Shown here: positions 26,679 through 32,460 of the stretch, piece after piece
Position numbering within the stretch: the stretch's first letter is position 1
Layout: each line of letters begins with the position of its first letter
Origin: Acidimicrobiales bacterium
GTDB lineage: Bacteria > Actinomycetota > Acidimicrobiia > Acidimicrobiales > Aldehydirespiratoraceae
NCBI GenBank assembly: GCA_029263175.1
Contig: JAJCXZ010000029.1
Coordinates: 1-32,460 of the forward strand
DNA length: 32,460 nucleotides
Direction of reading: 5' to 3'
The notes under the pieces: model-generated
The model's database searches: none
What the model saw: the letters and a program-made list of their open reading frames with translations, nothing else
Told to the model about the DNA's origin: nothing
Program-made: the position numbers and the translations under genes

Positions 26679-27077
26679 TTAACCCCTCCGCCGCTTGTTC
26701 AAGCGGCAGCCGTTATGCGGGATCGGGGTGCAGTCCTTGATCCCAGTGACTTCGATTCCAGCCTGCTGGATCGAACGAATAGCGGTCTCACGACCGGAGC
26801 CGGGACCCTTGACCTGAACGTCGACCTTGCGGACGCCGTGTTCCATCGCTCGACGAGCAGCCTGCTCGGCAGCCATCTGCGCGGCATAGGGGGTCGACTT
26901 ACGCGAACCCTTGAAGCCGACATTGCCGGCCGATGCCCAGGCGAGAACGTCGCCGGACTGGTCGGTGATGGTGATGATGGTGTTGTTGAACGAGCTCTTG
27001 ATATGAGCCACCCCGTGGGTGACATTCTTGCGCTCGCGCTTGCGGGGCCGACGGCCACCTGCTGCTGGCTTCGCCAT
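26679..27077 (-). CDS. rpsK: 30S ribosomal protein S11
   Basis: A 132-residue protein with the family core [30 protein letters not shown] and the conserved C-terminal [18 protein letters not shown]. The ATG (27075-27077) overlaps the rpsM stop codon by one base (TAATG), which fixes the start and couples translation. Confidence 0.98.
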   Translation of the reverse strand: MAKPAAGGRRPRKRERKNVTHGVAHIKSSFNNTIITITDQSGDVLAWASAGNVGFKGSRKSTPYAAQMAAEQAARRAMEHGVRKVDVQVKGPGSGRETAIRSIQQAGIEVTGIKDCTPIPHNGCRLNKRRRG

Positions 27078-27454
27078 TACTTCGTCACCTTCTTCTTGCC
27101 CGCAACGGTCTTCTTGGGACCCTTGCGAGTGCGAGCGTTGGTGTGGGTGCGCTGCCCACGAACCGGGAGGCCACGGCGGTGGCGAAGACCCTGATAGCAA
27201 CCGATCTCCATCTTGCGCTTGATGTCCTGGGACACCTCACGACGGAGGTCGCCCTCCACCTGGAGGTCGGAATCTATGTGGGACCGAAGACGAGCAACCT
27301 CGTCGTCGGTCAGGTCGCGAACCCGCGTAGTGGGCTCGATCCCGGTGGCGGCGCAGACCTGCAGCGCGACCGTACGACCAATGCCGAAGATGTAGGTGAG
27401 GCTGATGCCCACCTGCTTCTCACGAGGAATATCGACGCCGCTAATGCGTGCCAT
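27077..27454 (-). CDS. rpsM: 30S ribosomal protein S13
   Basis: A 125-residue protein beginning [21 protein letters not shown], with [16 protein letters not shown], the helix-two-turn-helix core, and [21 protein letters not shown] near the Lys-rich C-terminus that touches tRNA. The ATG is at 27452-27454, two bases after the rpmJ stop codon. The frame is open upstream but overlaps rpmJ. Confidence 0.98.
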   Translation of the reverse strand: MARISGVDIPREKQVGISLTYIFGIGRTVALQVCAATGIEPTTRVRDLTDDEVARLRSHIDSDLQVEGDLRREVSQDIKRKMEIGCYQGLRHRRGLPVRGQRTHTNARTRKGPKKTVAGKKKVTK

Positions 27455-27456
27455 GA

Positions 27457-27570
27457 CTAGCCCTGCCTCTGCTTGTGACGCGGGTTTTCGCAGATGACCA
27501 TGACATTGCCGTGGCGACGAATCACCTTGCACTTGTCACAGATCTTCTTAACGCTTGCTCGAACCTTCAT
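27457..27570 (-). CDS. rpmJ: 50S ribosomal protein L36, zinc-ribbon form
   Basis: A 37-residue protein, [20 protein letters not shown] and onward to [10 protein letters not shown]. Cys11, Cys14, Cys27 and His32 make up the zinc-binding set of the C+ form. It is the standard neighbour between infA and rpsM. Its length is exactly that of the family. Confidence 0.97.
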   Translation of the reverse strand: MKVRASVKKICDKCKVIRRHGNVMVICENPRHKQRQG

Positions 27571-27589
27571 TACGATCTCGGTTTCTTCG

Positions 27590-27603
27590 CTGCCCGGAGG
27601 CAG
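27590..27603 (-). other. Small stem-loop 1 between infA and rpmJ
   Basis: CTGCC, four bases, GGCAG. It has a near-twin at 27612-27625, with identical loop and mostly identical stem. It lies in the 62-base spacer between infA and rpmJ. There is no U-run, so it is not a standard terminator; it may affect mRNA processing or stability. Confidence 0.45.
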
Positions 27604-27611
27604 TCTCGTTG

Positions 27612-27625
27612 CTACCCGGAGGTAG
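27612..27625 (-). other. Small stem-loop 2 between infA and rpmJ
   Basis: CTACC, four bases, GGTAG, just after the infA stop codon. The loop is the same as in stem-loop 1 and the stems differ by one base pair. Each carries a CCTCCG core on the coding strand. Confidence 0.45.
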
Positions 27626-27632
27626 TTCATCG

Positions 27633-27857
27633 CTACTTGTAGCGGTAGGTGATCCGACCTCGCTGGAGGTCGTACGGGGTCAGCTCTACCTGGACTCGGT
27701 CTCCGGGAAGAATACGGATGTAATGCATACGCATCTTTCCGCTGATGTGCGCGAGGACCTCATGGCCGTTCTCCAACTCAACGCGAAACATGGCGTTGGG
27801 GAGCGACTCGGTGACGGTGCCCTCGAGGACAATCGCATCTTCCTTTTGCTTCGGCAG
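27633..27857 (-). CDS. infA: Translation initiation factor IF-1, probable CTG start
   Basis: A 74-residue OB-fold protein that binds the ribosomal A site during initiation. The core [38 protein letters not shown] and the C-terminus RGRITYRYK are typical. There is no ATG, GTG or TTG at the expected start. A perfect AGGAGGT site (27864-27870) stands six bases before a CTG (27855-27857), which gives a protein of exactly the usual length, [12 protein letters not shown] onwards. The alternative is a GTG at 27887, which adds ten residues, has no ribosome site, and places the AGGAGGT inside the gene. I favour CTG. A promoter lies at 27930-27958. The map gene that often precedes infA is not present. 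Confidence 0.93.
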   Translation of the reverse strand: MPKQKEDAIVLEGTVTESLPNAMFRVELENGHEVLAHISGKMRMHYIRILPGDRVQVELTPYDLQRGRITYRYK

Positions 27858-27863
27858 GGCTGA

Positions 27864-27870
27864 ACCTCCT
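27864..27870 (-). promoter_or_regulatory. Strong ribosome binding site that points to a CTG start for infA
   Basis: AGGAGGT on the coding strand, a full anti-16S match, six bases before CTG. It lies inside the longer GTG-started reading frame and decides the start choice for infA. Confidence 0.7.
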
Positions 27871-27929
27871 GAAAACTCACTTGCCACGGTGGCACGCGAG
27901 AGGGCGACCTGAGAACAGGCCAGCTGACT

Positions 27930-27958
27930 ACGTTACAGGACGCTCTAGGAGCGGCCAA
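27930..27958 (-). promoter_or_regulatory. Promoter of infA-rpmJ-rpsM operon
   Basis: TTGGCC (27953-27958), 17 bases, TAACGT (27930-27935) on the coding strand, about 73 bases before the CTG of infA and just past the adk stop. Spacing is ideal; the boxes are moderate matches. It predicts a leader upstream of both candidate infA starts. Confidence 0.5.
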
Positions 27959-27985
27959 CCCGCGCGATGACAGCGACGTGCTGTT

Positions 27986-28558
27986 TCATGCGAGGCGTTG
28001 ATCGATCACGGCCCGAAGCCGGTCGAATACGTCGGTTTCCCCGCCCAATCCATCGACCGTGGCCAGAAGGCCTCGCTCGGCAAACCAGTCGAGAAGGGGT
28101 GCCGTTTCAGCCTCATAGAGACTGAGCCGGCGGGCGATGGCTTCTTCTGAATCGTCTTCACGACCCCGAGCCACCATTCGCTGCGTCACTTCCTCGACAG
28201 CGACGTCGAGGTTGATGGCAACAGTGAGCTTTTGGCCGAGGGCGTCGAGCATGGACTCGAGGCCATCGGCCTGATCGGCAGTACGAGGGAAGCCATCGAG
28301 GAGAACCCCGTTGGCGACGATGTCGTCCTTGCCGATGCGTTCTTCCACCAGCGGGATCATGACGTCGTCACCGACGAGTCCGCCGCTGTTCATGATTGCT
28401 TCAGCCTGTCGGCCCAGCTCGCTGCCCTCCGCAACCGCGGCGCGCAGAACATCACCGGTGGACAGATGGGTGCAGCCGTAGGCCTCCGCCAGCCGAAGCG
28501 ATTGAGTTCCCTTGCCCGAGCCCTGCCGGCCGAGGATCACCATTCGAAGCGTGCTCAT
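27986..28558 (-). CDS. adk: Adenylate kinase, short-LID form
   Basis: A 190-residue enzyme that equilibrates ATP, ADP and AMP. The P-loop is GRQGSGKGTQ (10-19); the usual Pro of GxPGxGKGT is replaced by Gln, while the Lys and Gly residues are kept. THLSTGDVLR and LLDGFPRTADQ are present. The LID is short and lacks the zinc cysteines, as in mycobacterial Adk. The ATG is at 28556-28558, five bases after the secY stop; the ribosome site is weak. It follows secY as is usual in spc operons. Confidence 0.96.
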   Translation of the reverse strand: MSTLRMVILGRQGSGKGTQSLRLAEAYGCTHLSTGDVLRAAVAEGSELGRQAEAIMNSGGLVGDDVMIPLVEERIGKDDIVANGVLLDGFPRTADQADGLESMLDALGQKLTVAINLDVAVEEVTQRMVARGREDDSEEAIARRLSLYEAETAPLLDWFAERGLLATVDGLGGETDVFDRLRAVIDQRLA

Positions 28559-28563
28559 GGCGA

Positions 28564-29892
28564 CTACTTGAGGAAGCCCTCGTAGTTGCGCATCATGAGC
28601 TGGCTGTCGATCTGCTTCATCGTCTCGAGCGCGACGCCAGAGGCGATGAGCAAGGAGATGCCGCCGAACGCGAAGCCGCCTGCGCCGCCGCCTCCGCCCG
28701 CGCTGCTGCTCGTACCGATGGTGACGGCGATGAGGATCGATGGCACCAGCGCCACGCCGGCGATGAACAGCGCGCCGGGGAATGTGATCCGCGAAAGGAT
28801 TCGGGCCAGATAGCGCTCGGTCTGCGGGCCCGGGCGAATGCCGGGGATGAAGCCACCCTGCTTGCGAATGGTGTCGGCCTGCTTGGCCGGATCGAAACTG
28901 ATGGCGGTGTAGAAGTAGGCGAAGCCGACGATCATCACACCGAAGAAGGTGAGATAGACCGGGGAACTCGGGTTGGCGAGGTTGCCGTCGACCCACCGCT
29001 GGATACTGCCGCCGAAGCCCTCGTTGGGCAGTGCCACCGCAATCAGGTTGGGGAGGTAGAGAACCGAGCTGGCGAAGATGATCGGGATGACACCGGACTG
29101 GTTCACCTTCAGCGGGATGTAGGTGCTCTGGCCGCCATACATCCGACGTCCGACAACCCGCTTTGCGAACTGGACCGGAATTCGGCGTTGACCCTGCTCG
29201 ACGTACACGATGCAGACCAGCAAACCGATCGCCACGATGATCAAGGCGATGAGCGCACCGACACCGTTCTCGGCATGGACCAGCGCACCCTGAGCGGGAA
29301 GGCTCGACACAACCGACGTGAAGATCAGCAGCGACATACCGTTGCCGATGCCACGCTGGGTGATCAGCTCACCCATCCACATCAGCAATGCGGTGCCGGT
29401 GGTGAGGGTGAGGACCACGATGAAGACAGTCCAGGCGTTGAACTTGGGGAGCAGGTCGAGATCGCCGCCGACGATGCCGCCGTTGTGGAACAAGAAGGCG
29501 AAGCTCGTGGACTGCACGATGGCGATGGTGACTGTCAGGTACCGCGTCCACTGTGTGATCTTGCGCTGACCGACTGCGCCTTGCTGCTGCCACTGCTCGA
29601 TCTTCGGGATCACCACGCCGAGGATCTGCATGATGATCGACGAGGTGATGTACGGCATGATCCCGAGCGCAAATACCGCGAACTGGGTGAGTGCACCGCC
29701 CGAGAACAGCTGCATGAAGCCGAGGATGCCACCTTGGTTCGCCTGATCGCGAAGCAGCTGAACAGCCTCGACATCGACGCCCGGAGCCGGCACGAACGCG
29801 CCGAGCCGGTAGATCCCGAGAATGAACAGAGTGAAGATGATCTTGCCGCGCAAATCGGCGACACGGAACATGTTGAGCACTCGTGAGAGCAT
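28564..29892 (-). CDS. secY: Protein translocase subunit SecY
   Basis: A 442-residue integral membrane protein with about ten transmembrane helices, the channel of the Sec machinery. MLSRVLNMFRVADLRGKIIFTLFILGIYRLGAFVPAPGV starts the protein in outline. The plug region (GGALTQFAVFALGIMPYITSSII) and the cytoplasmic loop before MEQ-like VEQGQRRIPVQFAKRVVG are visible, as is the GGFIPGIRPGPQTERYL loop. A Gly/Ala/Ser-rich stretch (SSSAGGGGGAGG) lies in a loop near the C-terminus. It follows rplO in the normal order. Confidence 0.97.
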   Translation of the reverse strand: MLSRVLNMFRVADLRGKIIFTLFILGIYRLGAFVPAPGVDVEAVQLLRDQANQGGILGFMQLFSGGALTQFAVFALGIMPYITSSIIMQILGVVIPKIEQWQQQGAVGQRKITQWTRYLTVTIAIVQSTSFAFLFHNGGIVGGDLDLLPKFNAWTVFIVVLTLTTGTALLMWMGELITQRGIGNGMSLLIFTSVVSSLPAQGALVHAENGVGALIALIIVAIGLLVCIVYVEQGQRRIPVQFAKRVVGRRMYGGQSTYIPLKVNQSGVIPIIFASSVLYLPNLIAVALPNEGFGGSIQRWVDGNLANPSSPVYLTFFGVMIVGFAYFYTAISFDPAKQADTIRKQGGFIPGIRPGPQTERYLARILSRITFPGALFIAGVALVPSILIAVTIGTSSSAGGGGGAGGFAFGGISLLIASGVALETMKQIDSQLMMRNYEGFLK

Positions 29893-29936
29893 CTAGCAGT
29901 CTCCTGGGAGTTGGCGCCCGGAAAGGCGACGCCGGA

Positions 29937-30431
29937 TCAGCGGTTGGTGTGTTGGCTGAAGCTGCCGTGTGAAGGACGAACGCTCCACGGCAATTCGAGC
30001 TTCTCGACAGTACCGCCCGCAGCGGTGATAGCTGCTTCAGCGGACTTCGAGAAAGCGTGGGCCTTCACGGTGACAGCAGAGCTGAGCTCGCCACGACCGA
30101 GGACCTTCACCAAGGCACCCTTGGAAACCAGGCCGCGCTCGAGGAGGGTCTCCGGGGAGATCTCGCTCAGGCCGGATTCGGCGATGGTGTCGAGGTTGAT
30201 GGCCTGGTACTCCACACGGAACGGGTTGGTAAAGCCACGAAGCTTCGGGACCCGCTGCAGGAGGGGCATCTGGCCACCCTCGAAACCAACACGGACCGTG
30301 TTGCGAGCGCGCTGACCCTTGGTGCCACGGCCTGCGGTCTTGCCGCCTTTGCCGCCGATACCGCGGGCCTTGCGCTTGCCGCGCTTGTTGGAGCCGTCAG
30401 CCGGCTGAAGATCGTGAATCTTGATGCTCAT
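29937..30431 (-). CDS. rplO: 50S ribosomal protein L15
   Basis: A 164-residue protein. The N-terminus MSIKIHDLQPADGSNKRGKRK leads into the Gly-rich RGIGGKGGKTAGRGTKGQRAR typical of L15, and VGFEGGQMPLLQRVPKLRGF follows. The ATG overlaps the rpmD stop as ATGA. A short basic tail (SVRPSHGSFSQHTNR) extends past the usual end. Confidence 0.97.
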   Translation of the reverse strand: MSIKIHDLQPADGSNKRGKRKARGIGGKGGKTAGRGTKGQRARNTVRVGFEGGQMPLLQRVPKLRGFTNPFRVEYQAINLDTIAESGLSEISPETLLERGLVSKGALVKVLGRGELSSAVTVKAHAFSKSAEAAITAAGGTVEKLELPWSVRPSHGSFSQHTNR

Positions 30432-30622
30432 TCGCCTGCATCCTCTGAGGTTTCCTCAACTGAAATGAGGTGCGGAACCCGGGCGATCATGCCACGGATT
30501 TCCGGGCGATCGGGAAGGGTATTGGTCTTGCCGATGCCGCGCAGACCGAGAGCACGAAGAGTGCCACGCTGCTTGGGCTTACAGCCGATGTTGGACTTGA
30601 TCTGAGTGATCTTCAGCGCCAT
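30428..30622 (-). CDS. rpmD: 50S ribosomal protein L30
   Basis: A 64-residue protein, [20 protein letters not shown], then TLRALGLRGIGKTNTLPDRPEIRGMIARVPHLISVEE. The ATG (30620-30622) overlaps the rpsE stop by one base, with GAGGTG upstream; a GTG one codon earlier is also possible. Confidence 0.96.
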   Translation of the reverse strand: MALKITQIKSNIGCKPKQRGTLRALGLRGIGKTNTLPDRPEIRGMIARVPHLISVEETSEDAGE

Positions 30623-31224
30623 CACGACACCTCACTCGGATCAGTCGGAGCGTCGGGGCCCCGCTCGGATTCCTTGTACGCCTTCCACAATGCCGGCGGG
30701 AGGAACTCCTCGGGGTCAAGACCACGAAGACGAGCGATCTCGTCCGGGCGACGCTGATCCTTCAGGCCTGCGATCGTGGCACGAGCCACGTTGATGTGGT
30801 TGGGCGAACCGAGCGACTTGCAGAGCACGTCGTGGATCCCGGCCTCTTCGAGGATGGCGCGAGCAGCACCACCCGCGATCACGCCGGTACCGGGAGCGGC
30901 AGGCTTCAGCATGACTCGTCCGGCACCGAGTTCACCAATGGTCTCATGGACGATGGTGGAGCCGGCCATGGCAACCTTGAACAGGTTGCGACGAGCTTCT
31001 TCGGTGCCCTTCTGGATAGCCAGCGGGACTTCCTTGGCCTTGCCGTAACCGAGACCGACCTGACCGGCGCCGTCACCAATCACCACCAGTGCGGTGAAGG
31101 AGAAACGGCGGCCGCCCTTGACGACCTTGGCGACGCGGTTGATGTTGATGACGCGGGACTCACGGAGGCCTTCGCCTCCATCACGGGGATTGTCGCGATC
31201 GTTGTTCTTGCGATCAAAAGCCAT
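30622..31224 (-). CDS. rpsE: 30S ribosomal protein S5
   Basis: A 200-residue protein with the double-stranded RNA-binding-like N-terminal domain ([29 protein letters not shown] in outline) and the C-terminal domain ([30 protein letters not shown]). The C-terminus carries a 35-residue acidic extension ([12 protein letters not shown] end). The ATG overlaps the rplR stop as TGATG. Confidence 0.97.
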   Translation of the reverse strand: MAFDRKNNDRDNPRDGGEGLRESRVININRVAKVVKGGRRFSFTALVVIGDGAGQVGLGYGKAKEVPLAIQKGTEEARRNLFKVAMAGSTIVHETIGELGAGRVMLKPAAPGTGVIAGGAARAILEEAGIHDVLCKSLGSPNHINVARATIAGLKDQRRPDEIARLRGLDPEEFLPPALWKAYKESERGPDAPTDPSEVS

Positions 31225-31589
31225 CAGAACGTGAGCCCTCCTTCGCGAGCTGCGTCGGCGAGCGCCGCAACACGGCCGTGGTAGCGGAATCCACCACGGT
31301 CAAACACGACAGTGTCGATGCCGGCAGCCTTGGCGCGCTCTGCGAGCAGAGTGCCGACCTTGGCGGCAGCTTCGATGTTGCCGTTGTTGTCGCTGCGCAA
31401 CGCCGATTCCGTCGTGGAAGCGGAGGCCAGCGTCACACCGGTGAGGTCGTCGATGACCTGAGCCGAGATGTGCTTGTTGGAACGAAATACTGCGACGCGT
31501 GGACGCTCGGCGCTGCCGCGGACGTTCTTGCGAACCCTGCGGTGTCGGCGAATACGGTCGTCGCGACGCTTCTTGGCGGAAACTGCCAT
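31224..31589 (-). CDS. rplR: 50S ribosomal protein L18
   Basis: A 121-residue 5S rRNA-binding protein: basic N-terminus ([20 protein letters not shown]), then [20 protein letters not shown] and [26 protein letters not shown]. The ATG overlaps the rplF stop as TAATG. Confidence 0.97.
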   Translation of the reverse strand: MAVSAKKRRDDRIRRHRRVRKNVRGSAERPRVAVFRSNKHISAQVIDDLTGVTLASASTTESALRSDNNGNIEAAAKVGTLLAERAKAAGIDTVVFDRGGFRYHGRVAALADAAREGGLTF

Positions 31590-32128
31590 TACTTGGCCGC
31601 CTTTCCAGCTTTACGAATCACACGCTCGCCGGCGTAGCGAATGCCCTTGCCCTTGTACGGCTCGGGCTTGCGCCACTTGCGAATGTCGGCCGCAACCTGG
31701 CCGACCAGCTGCTTGTCGATTCCCTTGACAAAGATCTGTGTCTGTACCGGGACATCGAACTCGATGCCATCGGGAGCGGTGATGTTGACAGGATGGCTGT
31801 AACCGAGCGCCAGCTCGAGAGCGTTGTTGCCCCGGGCCGTGGCTCGATAACCGACACCCTGTATCTGCAGCTCCTTGACGAAGCCTTCAGTCACACCGGT
31901 GATCATGTTCTGTACCAGCGAGCGGGTGAGGCCGTGAAGGGCCCGTGACTCGCTGGTTTCGTCGGGTCGCTCAACAACGAGGGTGCCCTCGTCTTCGCGA
32001 ATCGTGATGCCGCCCCTGAGATCCTGCTCGAGCGAGCCCTTGGAACCCTTGATCGAGACCTTGGCCGCCGAGATCGAAACCTCGACGCCGCTCGGGACGG
32101 TGATGGGCGCGTTGCCTACGCGGGACAT
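31589..32128 (-). CDS. rplF: 50S ribosomal protein L6
   Basis: A 179-residue protein beginning [19 protein letters not shown], with two related domains. [24 protein letters not shown] and the C-terminal signature [23 protein letters not shown] are characteristic. It follows rpsH by 10 bases. Confidence 0.97.
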   Translation of the reverse strand: MSRVGNAPITVPSGVEVSISAAKVSIKGSKGSLEQDLRGGITIREDEGTLVVERPDETSESRALHGLTRSLVQNMITGVTEGFVKELQIQGVGYRATARGNNALELALGYSHPVNITAPDGIEFDVPVQTQIFVKGIDKQLVGQVAADIRKWRKPEPYKGKGIRYAGERVIRKAGKAAK

Positions 32129-32138
32129 GCGAGCCTCC

Positions 32139-32460
32139 TCACCAGACGAAGCACAGGATTTCGCCGCCCATGCGGTTCTTCCGTGCTTCGCGGTCGGACA
32201 TCAGGCCCTTGTTGGTCGACACAACCGCCACACCGAGGCCACCCTGAACACGGGGGATCTCGTTGCGCTGACGGTAGATGCGGAGACCGGGCTTGGATAC
32301 ACGCTTGAGACCGGAGATGACGCGAGCCCGTTCGGGGCTGTACTTCATCTCGATGGTCAGCGTCTTGCCGGGCTTCTCACCGTTTTCGGCCTCGGCGAAG
32401 GAGCTGATGTAGCCCTCCTTTTCGAGAACCTTGGCGAGTGCCACCTTTTGCCTTGAAGAA
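32139..32460 (-). CDS. rpsH: 30S ribosomal protein S8, N-terminus cut by window edge
   Basis: About 107 residues to the stop. The visible part runs FFKAKVALAKVLEKEGYISSF, then LKRVSKPGLRIYRQRNEIPRVQGGLGVAVVSTNKGLMSDREARKNRMGGEILCFVW, the classic S8 C-terminal domain. The reading frame stays open through the window edge; a GTG at 32444 inside it is not the true start, since S8 normally has about 25 further residues. Confidence 0.96.
   Translation of the reverse strand, partial: SSRQKVALAKVLEKEGYISSFAEAENGEKPGKTLTIEMKYSPERARVISGLKRVSKPGLRIYRQRNEIPRVQGGLGVAVVSTNKGLMSDREARKNRMGGEILCFVW

Noticed and set aside
27986-28996. Long adk frame of 336 residues suggesting a fusion
   Set aside because: The upstream part is an out-of-frame reading of secY; the true start is the ATG at 28558.

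Overview
This window is a stretch of a GC-rich actinobacterial chromosome in which every supported gene lies on the minus strand, so transcription runs from position 32460 towards 1. The gene order (S10/spc/alpha ribosomal genes, truA, rplM-rpsI-glmM-glmS, acpS-nnr-alr, tsaE-tsaB-rimI-tsaD, groES-groEL) is the classic Actinomycetota backbone. Class Acidimicrobiia is my best guess from overall character, but this is an inference that I could not test. There are no tRNAs, rRNAs, insertion sequences, CRISPR arrays or phage genes, and no gene-free stretch over 300 bases.

Layout in the direction of transcription. (1) 32460-24754: rpsH (5' end cut), rplF, rplR, rpsE, rpmD, rplO, secY, adk, then infA (own promoter, apparent CTG start), rpmJ, rpsM, rpsK, rpsD, rpoA, rplQ, closed by a good intrinsic terminator at 24621-24652. 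The map gene often found between adk and infA is absent. (2) 24594-20881: a two-gene insertion between rplQ and truA. It holds a pyruvate-phosphate-dikinase-like protein whose PEP/pyruvate TIM barrel is replaced by a winged-helix-like plus helical domain, and an acyl-CoA synthetase. (3) 20833-14118: truA, rplM, rpsI, glmM and a greatly enlarged GlmS-like protein (1144 aa). (4) 14066-6533: a tightly coupled nine-gene operon, with junctions overlapping by 1 or 4 bases (one 5-base gap): acpS, nnr, alr, a tRNA-queuosine-mannosyltransferase-like glycosyltransferase, a P1-family (NylC-like) Ntn hydrolase, tsaE, tsaB, rimI, tsaD. (5) 6429-1317: three tandem paralogous membrane GAF-GGDEF proteins, the last with a destroyed cyclase site but an intact I-site. 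(6) 1182-1: groES and the N-terminal part of groEL, behind a sigma-A-like promoter overlapping a CIRCE operator.

The housekeeping backbone links translation, cell-wall precursor supply (GlmM, GlmS-like, Alr), lipid carrier activation (AcpS), metabolite repair (Nnr), tRNA t6A synthesis and protein folding. The accessory material sits at three points: PPDK-like/ACS, QTMAN-like/P1 hydrolase, and the GGDEF triplet. The most interesting signals are the GGDEF array with a five-cysteine GAF signature shared by all three members, the pseudo-cyclase that keeps its c-di-GMP inhibitory site, the PPDK-like protein without a pyruvate domain, the QTMAN homologue coupled to t6A genes, the giant GlmS, the infA CTG start, and three genes (truA, acpS, PPDK-like) whose start codons lie 6-8 bases behind a TAnnnT box, as in leaderless mRNAs.
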